Assembly (NCBI GenBank): GCA_037367355.1 | Contig: CM074703.1 | Coordinates: 1,364,001-1,428,000 of the forward strand | DNA: 64,000 bases | DNA from: Neoscytalidium dimidiatum | Taxonomy: Eukaryota > Ascomycota > Dothideomycetes > Botryosphaeriales > Botryosphaeriaceae | Direction: 5' to 3' | Part shown: positions 46,205 to 58,097 of the stretch, in pieces | Layout of the letters: the number at the start of each line of letters is the position of its first letter | How positions within the stretch are numbered: position 1 is the first letter of the stretch | Made by a program: the position numbers and the translations under genes | The notes under the pieces: generated by a model | Seen by the model: only the letters and a program-made list of their open reading frames with translations | The model's database searches: none | What the model was told of the DNA's origin: nothing

Positions 46205-47286
46205 AGTCTCGGCGGATCGTCAGATGACTGCCAATCACCTTCGGTTCTGTTGTATAAATTCGATGCTCTAGTAGACGGACGCTCAGGCGTGGGTGGACTT
46301 TATGGAGGCTGAAGGGCCAGTAGGCCTGTAGATTCGGCATCTGGCTGGGTAGTACGTCAAGGTTGATTTTAGCTTTCCACAAGCAGTACCCGGCAGTCTG
46401 GATAGAAGTTTGCTACAGATCACTGCCCCATGTGGCAATGATAGCCGCATCCAAGCGCCTTTTGCTCTTGGGCCGGCGGGGCAGGACGGCTCAACGCAGG
46501 CTGCTCCGCCGCGTGGGCGCCTCGTCTCGTCTTTTTGCAGCCCGACACTTCTTTCGACCTGACCGCTGCAGCGCCCTCCCGCTCCCACCCCTGACCCGCA
46601 AGCACCCAGGATACCGCTGCTACTACACGCCACCGACGTCAGCAGTGCATATTCCACAACTACAATACCTCCTTCGCGTTCGGCGCAGCCAGGGCTGGGA
46701 AAAAATAATAACTGAGAAAGGCCCGGGAGTGACAGGGATCAGGAGACCAGCTGAGCGACTGAGAAAAAAGACCCTGCAGGACACCAGGCTGCTTTCCGTT
46801 GTGCCGCGCCGCTCGACCTCTCCCCTCCTTTAGCCCTGCCTGCGAACCCCCACAAGCTCACGCACACTCAAACCAAAAAGCACTCCCCAGTCGCGGCTCC
46901 TGCTGCCAGCCCACCTTCGCCGCCAACCCCCCGGAAAGCCCGGCTCTGCTTGAAGGCCAAGATCCCGTCTGCCGCCCTGCTTTGCTCATTTGAGCATTCT
47001 GCGCGACCGTTGCGAGGCGCTGGTCGTTCCTCCAACCCCTCTTCTCTTCTCAGCCACAGAAGCGAACCACCCTCGGGCTGCTCGAGTCGAGTCGAGCCGA
47101 AGACGAGTCAGCAAGAGCCGCGGGCGCCGGCCGGATTCGCCCGTCTAGGATTTGGGTCATTTCTAAAGAGCTGGGAGGTGCAGTCAAAAAAGCGTCATCA
47201 ACAGCAGCCGCAAGTCGTCGCAGGCAGACGCGGACAGCGGTGGAGACGGTCTTTCTGCTGTACGGCTCGCAAGTGACACCCGCGCA
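46205..47286. other. Intergenic region
   Basis: NOP2 3' UTR and the long promoter/leader of the next kinase gene. No gene supported. Confidence 0.6.
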
Positions 47287-48573
47287 ATGGGCACAACCGC
47301 ACCGACTCCAAGGTATGTATGATAAAAGTCACCCATGGCGCGCTCTCTACACAGTCATGACTGTTAGGCCAACCTTGGAGTCGCTCCCTTGCGGCTCTTC
47401 CCTACTCCCATTCTGTTCATTACGCCCCCGTTCTGCCCCTCCAGACCCACTTTTTGCGTCATCAGCAACTACATCATCGTTCCTTGTCGCAAAGCATGAA
47501 CCTAACGGACGTTGCATACTTACAGAAGCCGTGTGCCACGACGACCATGGCGACTCCTGTCGGAAGATGTGCCGCTGATACCGGAGAACGCGGTGGACCT
47601 CTTTCCGGAGAAGCTGGGCCCGCGCATCTTCTACCTGCCGTCTGCGAACGCAATCCTGAAGAAGGGTCCGACAGTTCGTATGGCCGAGGCTGAGGCGATG
47701 CGGTTTGTGCGGGCGAAACTGCCCGGTGTGCCAGTGCCGGAGGTCTACCAGAGCTTCATGAAGGATGACCTGGGCTTCATCCTGATGGAGAAGATCGAGG
47801 GCAGGCCGCTGAGCGAGGTATGGGACTGCCTGGACGAGGAGAAGCAGGCTTACGTCGTCGAGCAGCTGCGCGGCTATATCGAGCAGTGGCGCCAACTCAA
47901 GGGCACCTGGTACGGCAGCTTAGGTGGCGGCAGTAGCATAGCCAACTATGGCGACCAGCATCACCATCCTCATCACCGCGGCAGCACCGGCAGTCGTAGC
48001 AGCGACGCCTCCAGCTCCTACAACCCACATCACCCGGCCGAAGCGTCTCCTCCCCCTGCTGCCGCACCGCCGCAGACTCCAGCCATCGAACCTGGAAGCG
48101 GACCAGGAGGCCCTTGCGAAGATCTCGTCTTCAAGCACTTGTGCCTGGCATGTCCAGGCGAACAGAAGATGTACGGGCCATTCAGCACACGTGTCGAGTA
48201 CAACCTGGGCGTCATAGAGGCGCTGCGCAACAGCCGCGCGACTGGACAGCTCAACGACACGGACGAACCACTCGTCGCGCGCATCCGTGCTGAGGACGAA
48301 TTCGACGACAAAGTTTTTACGCACGGCGACCTACAGCCGGTCAACATCATGGTCGACCCGAAGACCCTCCGCATCACTGGAATCCTCGATTGGGAGACGG
48401 CCGGTTACAGCCCTCCCGAGCGCGAGTACTGCGAGGGTAGAAGTAGGGGCAGGGAAGAAGGCTGGCGGCGCGCCCTTGACAGCCTGTTTGACGAGGAGAC
48501 CAAGTACAAGTATAAGCTGTGGCGCGATATCGACTGGGCGCTCGTCGCGCACAGTCGCGTTTGGAGCAAGTGA
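47287..48573 (+). CDS. APH-fold phosphotransferase (aminoglycoside phosphotransferase family)
   Basis: Exons 47287-47312 and 47526-48573 give 357 residues. Exon 1 codes nine residues (MGTTAPTPR) and ends in a GTATGT donor; the join to SRVPRRPWRLL is in frame. N-lobe: ILKKGPTVRMAEAEAMRFV with the ATP Lys and Glu; hinge GFILMEKIEGRPLSEVW; catalytic loop HGDLQPVNIMVD; metal-binding GILDWETAGYSPPERE. This is the common fungal APH subfamily with unknown substrate, probably cytosolic. A His/Ser/Pro-rich insert of about 65 residues (47923-48110) lies between the two lobes' helical parts, absent from typical members. The C-terminus is family-like (WRDIDWALVAHSRVW). Confidence 0.88.
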
Positions 48574-51500
48574 CGATACCTGCTGCTAGAGCGCATGGTC
48601 GGCTGAAAGACTGCATGGAGATAAAGGAAAGGGTAGATGGGGAGTGCGCGGCGCTGTTAGAACGTCTTCCTCCTTTTTATATTTTTTCTTACCGAAGATG
48701 ACTTCACGAGCCAGATATCAGAAACATCTCTCGAGACGAGAAACGAACTGCATCAACCCCCGGCGGTACATATTTTTATTTTCTTCCATGGCTCTTTTGC
48801 GCGCACTTGGGAAAATCTTCTTCACGCAAGACTTTCCAGACAAGAGCACGAGCTGAAGAACGAGGCATTCAATATACCATAGAACTCAGAGGAGCGGGCA
48901 CGCTCAAACGCCACACTAGCTGTCGTATGCTGAAAGAGTAACGAAGAAGGGCAGAGAAGCGATAAGGCGTGGACACGCGGGGCAGGACCGAAAAAGGGTG
49001 TATGAGCGTTAGGATTTCCAAAAAGCAACTTGGGCTGGAGCGAGGGTGCTGGGCGTTTCGTATATTGTTTTTCCCATCGCGGCATCATCATAAGTGGTTT
49101 AGAATAGGTCTGATAGAGGGGAGGCTATCTCTTTCTTGTTGTTTTACTCCTCATCAGCGCTGTAAGTTCCGACGGTTTTCCAATTTGTTTCACTGTTTGA
49201 TGTTTGTAGAGCGCTACCTTATCGCACCATCTTTCCGTTCTCGCTATAACCTATGTCCTAGAATCACACCACCACTTCTTCTACAAATGACGTCAGGCCT
49301 GCTCCAATCCATCTCGATGGACTTTCCTCCGGGACTGACACGGTTCATATTGCTGAGCCCTGCTCACATATAGCCTACTGTCATCCTACAAAATCTCCGG
49401 AGCTCCCGCCACGAGCCAATCCGCGGCCGTGCCGCATTCCGGAGATCTCCTTTTTCGTGATTCGGAGAGTCCCGAGTCCCGCAGCTCTCTTCCGTCCCCG
49501 GTTGTTGGAGCGGATCGTAAGCATTAACGGCTGGGGTGCGAACGAGCGATGGCGAAGAGCCCTGCTCGTCCTGGACACCAAGGCATAATCTCCGGACTAT
49601 TTTTTCCATCAATATCCTTTCGAAACGTTGCAGGCGACGTTTGAACGTTGCATTTGAGAATTTTGGGCTCCGAGAAGACTGAACGACCCCACCCCCTCCC
49701 CCTCCCTTCCGCGGAAAAAAAAAGTGTTGAACGAGACGGCTCACCGGTGGATGACAAAGAGCATTCACTGATCGGCCTGTCACATGCGCAGCGTGTGACA
49801 CGTACAACGCCTTGTGACGCTGCACAGGACAAGCGAGTAGCAGCAGAATTACTTTCTTTTCTCAGATTTCGATTTTCCTGCTACCCTCTTTTGTCTACTA
49901 CCCGACGGCGTTCGTTTTACAAAATACAACTCCGTAAGACGCAGAGCCAAGGCCCGACTTTTTTTTTTCCCTTCCCCCCCCTCTCGCGCAACTTAGCAGC
50001 TAACGGAATCCTGCCGACACCCAACAAGAGGCGGTGAAAAGGGCCGTTCGGAACGCCTCCCGAAGTCACCCGGCTCGTGGCGCCTCTGCCTGCGCGGTTC
50101 CCCGGCCCTGGATCCTCTCTCATGTGGGTACTGCCGGGAACCGTCCCGTAACGGCTGCGATCGGCGCCACATGGCTGAACTTTTTTTTTTTCCTTCTCTG
50201 CTCGGCTATTGGCGTGTGTGTCCGTTGGCGAAAGAGCGCTTTCAATTGCCTCTTCGATGTGGTGGGCTCATGCTCGTGGAGTGAGGTCAGAGTCAGAAGA
50301 GTTGTCACGGCGAGACATGGCCCGCTTACGGGGTCGAAGCGGTCGAGTGGTCGGCCGTCGACGTCACCAATATTGTTTCAACATTTATATACGTACGCCA
50401 GTTTCACATGCCCACACGATGGCAGTCGGCCTCTGCAATGCTTTTGGGATCCACCCCACGCAACAATGAGATCGAGGGCGACGCGGTTGAAGGCGAACAC
50501 GCGCATAAACGCGAGGTGGCGTGGTTTCGGCAGCATTACTTCAATCTATCGCGGTCAATCGTTGAACGACCACGCTCCTCCGTGCCGTGCTCCAAGTCCG
50601 TTCCTCGATGATGCTACGGTGTATCAGCCAGAACAGGTAAATCTGGAACTCCGCGAAAGCGGGCGCCACGATGGACCTTTTTGTTCACAACGTCTCCTAG
50701 CTGAAATCCTACAGCTCCAAGACAATTTCGATTCGAAACTTCCACCCGATCAGTGCTTCGAAAGACCAGAGGCCTGGGCTGCGCCGGCAATGCCACCGAT
50801 GCTTTCGAACCTTTCGTCCTGTACTCCTTCACTCTAATCCATGCCTGCGACATGCATACGCGCGCTGGAGGCACCTTGAGCAGTGCCCCTAATCTCGAGT
50901 TTGCGACTCAGAGAAGCCCAAACGGGATTATCGACGGGACTCTATACCTATGCAATGACGAGCTCAAGGCTCGTCTGGTCCGAATCACATCATACTAGGA
51001 GGAAAAAAAAAAAGGGGGCTCCAACACGGCGACGTGAGAGAACAGGGGCGGAGGGTGGCACAGTACACACTGGTGCTACACGGAATGCACTCTACCAGCT
51101 CAGGTTGCCTGAAAAATGGAGAGATACGCATTGTGCACTGCCACGAATAAGCACAAGGTTGAGAAATGACCTGCATTCTCACTGGTGGTTCACGTAAGAG
51201 TGTTGTAACAGAGGGCTTACACACGCTTAACCATATTACACGATCCACTCGAAGATTTCGATTTTATCATAACCTTGAGGATTGATAATGCTGGCTCAGG
51301 CTCAAATTGATAGACAAATTGGCCACAGTGCTGCGGTAAGTGGCAAGAGAACCCAACCATTCAGTTCGCAACGGCATTTTGCTTGCGCTGTTTTGACAAC
51401 GGAGATTCTCGCCTACCATACATCAACGACGGACAGTCAAAGGGGTCATCGAGCGTGAACATCACCAATCTTGTCCAACGTCTAAGTCCGGACGACTCCT

Positions 51501-52026
51501 TCGACACTGTTTGCGAATGGGCGAGTGTTTAGAGAATCCGCGACAAAATGCAAGAATCCCCATTGACTATAGCAACGATTTTTAGGGCGTCCAGCCTTAT
51601 CCTGCCCTCCAGTTGGCTCCGTAGCCCTAAGAGAAAAGCCTCAGACGTAGGAAATAGTTCATCCAAAAGCCCTATCAACCAAGCTTCCCACGAAGAGAAG
51701 CGCATAGAAGCGTTTTCTTTGTAGGATATTCGTCCACAGATTTGTCTGTAGACATATCCTGGAGACTGACTTTGGTTAACTCCCGAACCCGGAGAAGAAG
51801 GAAATCGAAAGAGATGAGAACAAAGCCCGAGCCCCAAAGATACGCCCTCACACCGGTTCACCTTCGCTCGTTGTCGATCTGAGTGCAAACCCACGAGATC
51901 CTCTAAACTGAAAAGGAAAATAGCACAATGCTGATGCGCGGACGGAATCGAAGCTCGCCAACAGCGAAAAGGAAAAAAACAGCACCGTTTAGTCGCACAG
52001 CACAGGAACGCGCGACGCAGATACGC
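48574..52026. other. 3.5-kb gene-free region
   Basis: The longest empty stretch on the right half. The largest frame (50034-50837) reads through a T-run as poly-Phe and has no domain. A frame ending at 51532 with SPDDSFDTVCEWASV looks more protein-like but is short and without clear splice partners. Sequence from 51200 to 51900 is AT-richer, suggesting decayed DNA. No gene supported. Confidence 0.55.
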
Positions 52027-52311
52027 TCAGACATACTCTTCGGCCCACTCGGAGGCAGCGGAGTCGTCGTCGTCGTCCAAGATGTCGCCGTTGTCATCGT
52101 CGTCGCTGATAAGATCCTCAAGCTTGATCGGGGTAGTCGTGGCGCGGCGAGGAGTCGGGGCACGTGTGGTCGAGCGGCGGTCGGCGGTGGTGGCGGCGGG
52201 AGTGGCGTTGGCGACGGCGTTGGCGTTGGCGTGAGCGAGCGTGGGCTCCATGCTGGCGGGAGTCCTGGCGGCGAAGGTGTTTCCACGGACGACTGGCTGC
52301 TGCTGCTGCTG

Positions 52312-52356
<45 letters not shown>

Positions 52357-53052
52357 CTGCTGTTGGCCGTGCTGCTGGCCGCCGAAGGGGGCGGGAGGCT
52401 GACGGGACGGTTGGCGGGTCGGGGACCTTTCGCTGGAAGGGATGATGCCGGCGGGCGTAGCCGAAGCGGAGTCGCGGATGGTGATGACGGAGGAGCGCGA
52501 GATGTTGGTGCTGTGAGCAGTGCTCCCGCCGTGGCGCGGAGTCGGCGAGGAGCGGCTCGCATGGTGCAGGTTCCTCACCTCGCGCTCCACGATCATGGGC
52601 TCCTCGTCGTCGTCCTCCTCCTCGACGCGGCGTCTCTTGCGCGAGGCGTCGTGGGGAGCGCTGCGAGGAGGAGCGACAGCCCTGGGCTTGGACGGGGTGC
52701 TATGGACGCTGCGCGGTTTCTTGGCTACGGCGGCGGCGACGGAGCCGCCCATGTTGGCAGCCTGCTTACGGATCTTGATGATGCGCTCCGAGATGGCGCG
52801 AGCGGTTGGCTTTTCGCCTTGATCACTTGCTGCAAGGCTGATGGTTAAAGATCAGAGAGACGGAGGGAGAGGAAGGAGAGCACGCACGCCAAGAATCGGC
52901 AATGGCCTGGTAGTTGATTGGAGCAGAGTGCGTGTTGAGGTAGATGAGGAACATCTGCTACAGTGAGCATTGTGTAGTTTGGGGGTTTGGAGGGGAAGTG
53001 AGGATGAGGTACTAACCAGCTGATCCTTGTCGGGGGTCCACCTCATTGGCAT
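52027..53052 (-). CDS. Small fungal SANT/Myb-like protein with Gln-rich tail
   Basis: Exons 53017-53052, 52888-52954 and 52027-52829 give 301 residues. The N-terminal 65 residues form a compact domain: MRWTPDKDQLMFLIYL, then INYQAIADSW, then TARAISERIIKIRKQA. The Trp spacing and three predicted helices resemble fungal Myb/SANT-like proteins of unknown function. After it come a Lys/Arg patch (KRRRVEEEDDDEE), a Gln tract of four to five GQQQ tandem units coded by a 12-bp repeat, and an acidic C-terminal tail rich in Asp. The exon 2 to 3 join restores DSWPSDQG. Nuclear location and DNA or chromatin binding are inferred. Donors are GTTAGT and GTGCGT. The second Met (two codons later) is an equally possible start. 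Confidence 0.75.
52294..52380. repeat. CTG and 12-bp GGCCCTGCTGCT tandem repeat
   Basis: A CTG run passes into about five copies of a 12-bp unit inside the Gln-rich part of the SANT-like gene. In the coding strand it reads as QQQG units, so length change keeps frame. Confidence 0.85.
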
Positions 53053-54933
53053 GCTTGCGATGAGAATGGAGATTAAATTTCCGTACTGATTGGATATAGG
53101 TGGGTGCGCCGGCTTAGCTCGGGCTGGTCTGGAATGCGGTGGTGGATGGAAGATTTGGGGAGGGAGGGCGTTGTGGAGCGTGTGGTGTGGCGGGAGCGAA
53201 GATGTGGAGGGAAAATGGTAGAGAGCAGGAAATTTAAAGCACAGGATGCACTGAGTGCAGGCGCACAAGCAGGCGGATGCAGGACAGGCGTGTGGAAAAC
53301 GGAAGGCAGAGGGAGCAGGCAGAGGTTGGATGGCAGCAGGGCAGAGGAAATTGCGGAAGGGCAACAAGATAGAGAGCGGTCTGCGGGCGACAGGCTGGCC
53401 GCGATTTTGGCGTTAAGAGTTGGGGCGGTCCGTGAAGGCCGATGCAGAATACAGCGAGAATGCAGTAGGAAAGCAGCAAGCGGGCTACGGGAGGAGACAG
53501 AAGGCCACGGAGAGCGAGATTTGCAAGGTTGCGGCGAGCGCCAAGGGTACCAGCCTGGCAGTGGAACGGCTGTTGAGCCTGTTGAGCGTGGTGCGATGCG
53601 GTGCCGCCGTGGTGCTTTACGACGCGCCCGCCTGTGCGCGGGATACGGACAATCGCCGTGCACTTCTACTGCCAGCTACACGTTGAATCTTGCTCGGCTA
53701 CGCTCGGAGAAACGGGATTCCCCATCGCTCGATGGATTCGGTCTATCTCAGAAATTTTGAGCTAAGTATTGGGGGTTTCCAGAGCCTCAATTGCTTGTCA
53801 AGAAGGGAGGGATGGCGGAGACTGGTGATGTTGTAGGTAGTGTCCGTAGAGCTTCACGGCAGGAGCGTCCGGACCCAATCCCTGGCTGCAGGTGGGGGCA
53901 GCATCCAGGGCAGCTAAAATTGAGTGGCTGTTACAGTCACGTCCGCCCGACTCCCGGATGCGCATCGTGCTGTATCGCGATACAGACTCGGCACCTTTCC
54001 CCCGCTAAATCTTGCGGGCGAGCTGTCGCAACGCTGTGGCCGGGCCCGGGAGCAGGCGCTGGGCGGCGAGTCGGCTCGTAGACGCGCCATCATCAATTCC
54101 CTCACGCGTTCGCGTCGCGCGTCGCGTCGCACCATCCCGTTTCAGGCCGAAGAGCTTGCAGCTACCCCGGTCATCTCCTCCAATCCCTCCCATTCAGCCT
54201 CTGCCTCTGCCTCTGCGTCGGCTACGCTATTCAGCAAAGGAAATCATCGCCCGTAAGCAGTTGAAGCAATGGTCCGGCCGTGAACACTGAGCGAGATGAA
54301 TAATATACATGTCCGGACGACTGCTTTATACGGATACGGACTATATATTGTGTCGCGATGGTACCTCGCCGATTACGTCGCCGCCATCCCCGCCGATCTA
54401 TCGCATCCTACCCAATCTTCTGCGATGCCTCAGCCCGCGTAGCCGTCCGCCAACCGTTTTCAGCTCCGGAAGCATCGGACCACCACAGTTCCCGTTTGGC
54501 CCAGTCGCCTTCTTGCCCGATTTGGATCCTTGTGTTGAGAATCCTAAAGCCTTCGTTCTGTACAACAGCTGTGATTCATGCTACAATCGAACCAGTCACA
54601 GTTCTGGCATGCTTGGTCACCCGAGTTGAGGGGCAACTAATTGAGTTATTAGAATATCCTGCCAAGCGTGCTGCTTGCTCGGAAAACCAGCCGTTGAATT
54701 TCTTTTTCATTGCCCGCTTCTTGCAAGGGCGCGCGGCAGGAATAAGCCCGAACCCACCTGGGCCATTAGACTCTGTCAAAGCCATTCCAGAAACCCAAAA
54801 GTATAAACTAGTAGTAGCCCCTTACCCCCCCGGCGCTGAACTGACTTGTCGTGAGAAAGACGAGTCCTTATTGGGGCTGAAGACCAGCTGCACGCCAAAC
54901 CCGAAGATCTACGTTATGATTCTGGCCTTCAGC
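53053..54933. other. Intergenic region
   Basis: The left 700 bases are purine-rich on the plus strand, that is pyrimidine-rich upstream of the minus-strand SANT-like gene, as expected of its promoter/leader. The remainder is the 3' side of the next minus-strand gene. No gene supported. Confidence 0.55.
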
Positions 54934-55550
54934 CTACACTTCCTCATCTCCGTGCAAGCTGTTGAAGAACGAAGCCTCCAGAGCGGAGCCGTCGAAGCTA
55001 TGGATGTATGGATTGTCGTAGCTGTTAATGTCGAATCCAACCTGCTGCTGGCTGATCTCGTCGCTGTCCAGCGAGGTCGGCGTGCGCGGCTCATGCTTGA
55101 CCTTGGGAGCGGCGCTTCGCTTCTTCGACGGTGACTTCTGCACGCGGCCGGACTGGATAGCTATAGCGAAGTGAAGTCAGCAGGTGCTGAGGTAGCGAAG
55201 CTCGGAAAAGTGCTTACAGTGGTCACTGGGTTTGGCCTTGGGCTTGCGTGGGGTGCTGTTCGCACTCTTGACCCTGCCGGTCGGCATCGTGCGTCCCTCT
55301 TCCTCGGCTTCGGCCTTGAGAGTGCTGGCCATCTTTTTCGCGATGCGGAAGCGGCCTTCGATGGCGTCGTAGGTTGCACCCTGTCCGAAGAAGAACGCCA
55401 CTTTCTTGTAGTCGACCTGAAAAAAAAAATAAGACTGGACTTGATCTTGGGTTGTGATATGTCGGGACGGCTCACGTTGCCGTCGTTGGCAGCGACCACA
55501 GCAGCCAGCAGGCGCTGGTAACTCTCCTGGGCTTTCCAATCGATGGGCAT
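54934..55550 (-). CDS. Small fungal SANT/Myb-like protein
   Basis: Exons 55476-55550, 55218-55416 and 54934-55160 give 166 residues. The first 55 residues read PIDWKAQESYQRLLAAVV, VDYKKVAFFF and TYDAIEGRFRIAKKMAS: the same Trp - helix - (D/N)Y - helix - T..AI..R - helix layout as the gene at 52027-53052. A basic linker with Ser/Thr-Pro sites (NSTPRKPKAKP) and a short acidic tail follow. Function unknown; a nuclear role is inferred from basic patches. The intron 1 acceptor follows a T-run (TTTTTTTTTCAG); the exon 3 join gives SDHSIQSGRVQK. Divergent from RAD14, about 760 bases apart. Confidence 0.72.
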
Positions 55551-56312
55551 TACTGATGTGGGGGCGAATTTTTGGAGGGTCGAAGATCAGAAGTAGCGTG
55601 GAGAAGTGGGGATGGAGAGTTGTAGCAGGTGAGTCAAATGTGGGAAAGGAGAAGGTATATCTTGTGAAGTGAAGTCGAGACGGGGGAAGATATACGGGTA
55701 GCAAAGACCCGCACCCTGTCGTATGAAGGGCAACAGTAAGATCAATTCGTTGCCCGGGCGGACGCGGTAACTCAGAAGCACGAAAACGCGGCACGCATTA
55801 CCAAGAAGCAGATTGATCGTATGCTCTAAGGTCTGTCAGCGGAAGTCTCAATTACAGTCACCATAATCAGCGCCCGCGACTGATTGAGACTGAAGTTCGG
55901 CGTGCTGTCCCGTGGAGTATTCCCAACGTTGAGTGCACAGATTCTAGGTACCAGCAGAAGCTGGATTGAATGTCGGCTTCTCCGCTATGCAAGGTAATAA
56001 TGCTGTCCAGTGTGAAGACCATAATGGTACAGAAGGAATCAGAAAGACGACTAAAGCCTCCAATATCTTCGTTTGCATTCTTGCCTCCCCAAATAGATTC
56101 CCTCGGTCGTCGCCCGGGACCGACCCGGCGACTAGCGCAACCGACGCTTCATGCGTCATCGCCAATCCGTTAGCAGCCTGCCGACCTCTTTCACTATTTT
56201 CTCCTCTTTCTTTGCACCTCATACGAGGGCCAGGACAGAGCCTGAAGCATCCTCTCCATTCACGCGTCTTTGTATAATCTCCCGTCGGAACCGCCACCGC
56301 TCACAGTCACCC
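55551..56312. promoter_or_regulatory. Divergent promoter region, SANT-like / RAD14
   Basis: 762 bases between two divergent starts. The frame of RAD14 stays open upstream to 56151, but the sequence there is pyrimidine-rich leader. No named site identified. Confidence 0.5.
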
Positions 56313-57587
56313 ATGGCCTCGCCGTCGTCCTCGAGGCGGCCGACAACGCCGCCACCGCAAACAACCAAAGCCGGGAACCTCCCCAGCGCGCCACTCACAC
56401 CAGAGCAAGTCCGCCAGCTCGAAATCAGCCGACTGAAGGCTAAAGCTCTGCGCACGCAAGCCGATTCCGCCGCCGCTTCTGCCGCAGCAGCAGCGGCAGA
56501 AACATCCGCCCCCACCAGCGCTCTCGCCGGCCAAAAGCGCCCATACTCCGAAATAAGCACGAGGGCGCGGACGTGCAACCACCGCGATGGCACGACCGCG
56601 ACGCCAGGGACAGCGGGCAGAGGAGCGGGCGGCGCCGGCGCCGGCGCCGGGATGACGACGCCCGCGGACAACGCGTACATCCGGCCGGCGAAGAAGTTCG
56701 AGAAGAGCAGCTACATCGAGTACGACCTGTCGGCGATGACGGACACGAAGGGCGGCTTCCTCTCGACGACGGACGACCCGCACAACAAGGCGCTGAACTC
56801 GGGCGCGAACAAGGACGGCGGCGGGGAGGGCGAGGGCGAACAGAAACCCGCGCACATGACGCTGGCCGAGTGGCAGCGCCACCAGCTGCTCAAGAAGCTG
56901 CGCGCCACCAAGGCCGGCCCCTTCGAGCCGGGCATCTCGGTGCTGGACGACGCGGCCAAGCGCCGGGGCGCCAGCTGCCGCGAGTGCGCCTCCCGCGAGA
57001 TCGACTTCCAGTGGCACGCCGTCTTCGGCGTCGCCGTGTGCAACGCCTGCAAGGAGCGCCTGCCCGAGCGCTACTCGCTGCTCACCAAGACCGAGGCCCG
57101 CGAGGACTACCTCCTCACCGACCCGGAGCTGCGCGACGAGGAGCTGTTCCCCCGCCTCGAGAAGCCCAATCCCCGCAGCGCGACCTACCACAGCATGCAG
57201 CTGTTCCTGAGGTGCCAGCTGGAGGAGTACGCTTTCAGCGCGAGGAAGTGGGGCAGTCCGGAGGCGCTGGATGCCGAGTTCGCGAGGCGGGAGGCGGAGA
57301 AGAAGGATCGGCGGGAGAAGAAGTTCAAGAGCAAGCTCGAGGACTTGAAGAAGAGGACCCGCGTCGAGGCGTACAGGCGGAGCAGGCAGGCTGGCGCGGC
57401 TGTCGGGGATGGTATAGGGCTGGGTGGAGGAGGGTCACATCAGCCAGCGCAGTTTGGGGACAAGGTGACTGGCAGATTCGATCGGCACGAACACGAATGG
57501 GGCCGCTCAGTGGAGGATCCCGAGACGGGCTTGACGAAGAAAAGATGCATAGAATGTGGCATGGAAGTCGAAGAGCTGGAGTTTTGA
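56313..57587 (+). CDS. RAD14: Nucleotide excision repair protein RAD14/XPA
   Basis: Single exon, 424 residues. The C4 zinc finger is at Cys222, Cys225, Cys243 and Cys246 (CRECASREID and VCNACKERL), followed by the XPA DNA-binding domain: YSLLTKTEAREDYLLTD, LEKPNPRSATYHSMQLFLR and the long basic helix. XPA/Rad14 checks damaged DNA and positions TFIIH, RPA and ERCC1-XPF-type nuclease in the nucleus. The N-terminus (about 1-120) is Ala/Thr/Gly-rich with an SRLKAKALR basic helix. The C-terminus has a CIECGMEVEELEF extension with a Cys pair. The gene is very GC-rich, which creates long empty-looking frames on both strands. ATG at 56313 chosen as first after the leader. Confidence 0.95.
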   Translation: MASPSSSRRPTTPPPQTTKAGNLPSAPLTPEQVRQLEISRLKAKALRTQADSAAASAAAAAAETSAPTSALAGQKRPYSEISTRARTCNHRDGTTATPGTAGRGAGGAGAGAGMTTPADNAYIRPAKKFEKSSYIEYDLSAMTDTKGGFLSTTDDPHNKALNSGANKDGGGEGEGEQKPAHMTLAEWQRHQLLKKLRATKAGPFEPGISVLDDAAKRRGASCRECASREIDFQWHAVFGVAVCNACKERLPERYSLLTKTEAREDYLLTDPELRDEELFPRLEKPNPRSATYHSMQLFLRCQLEEYAFSARKWGSPEALDAEFARREAEKKDRREKKFKSKLEDLKKRTRVEAYRRSRQAGAAVGDGIGLGGGGSHQPAQFGDKVTGRFDRHEHEWGRSVEDPETGLTKKRCIECGMEVEELEF

Positions 57588-58097
57588 ATTATTATACCCT
57601 GAGTTTGAGAATTTCGAGCTCGTATTGTTTTCTATACCGAAAGAGATCTAGATATCGATTCGAATAGCATCGCAACAAGCCGTCTCCCCATGTCATACAA
57701 CCAGCGAGTCAACCCACTACCTGGCGGCGAACCGTCTCGACCTTTGATCTTTGCGTATTCTTCCCAATTTAACTTAGTAAATGAATGTAAGCCACAGACC
57801 GTAGGGAGTCAAGGTTCAAGCCCAAGGGGTAAAAGGAACTCAAGCCGGCGTGAAGAAAACGACCTTAGTTCTAGCGTCTCCGCATGTATCCGCGTGCAAT
57901 GGCATCTTTGGACGCCTAGAGCTTCAGGCAGAATTACGGTCCACCATCACTTATGCCTGTGACGATATCGCCGAGGTTCGATGTCCGCTCCGTTACCGTA
58001 TATCGTGGCTGCTCTCCGAGGGCAGAAAAGCAAATCAAATCCATCCGAATCTCGAAACCTCTTATATCCGAGTAACTTCCGAACGCCCTATCATTTG
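57588..58097. other. Convergent intergenic region
   Basis: 3' sides of RAD14 (plus) and the ALE1-type gene (minus). No gene seen. Confidence 0.6.

Noticed and set aside
50034..50837. 267-codon plus-strand frame
   Set aside because: Includes a T-run read as poly-Phe, no domain, no coding-like composition; treated as chance.
51928..52848. 306-codon plus-strand frame with Leu/Gly/Val repeats
   Set aside because: Antisense shadow of the Gln-rich SANT-like gene; Leu runs are the complement of CAG codons.
56573..57667. 364-codon alternate frame inside RAD14, and a 294-codon antisense frame at 56307-57191
   Set aside because: GC-rich shadow frames made of Arg/Gly/Ala; RAD14 zinc finger and domain motifs are in the other frame.
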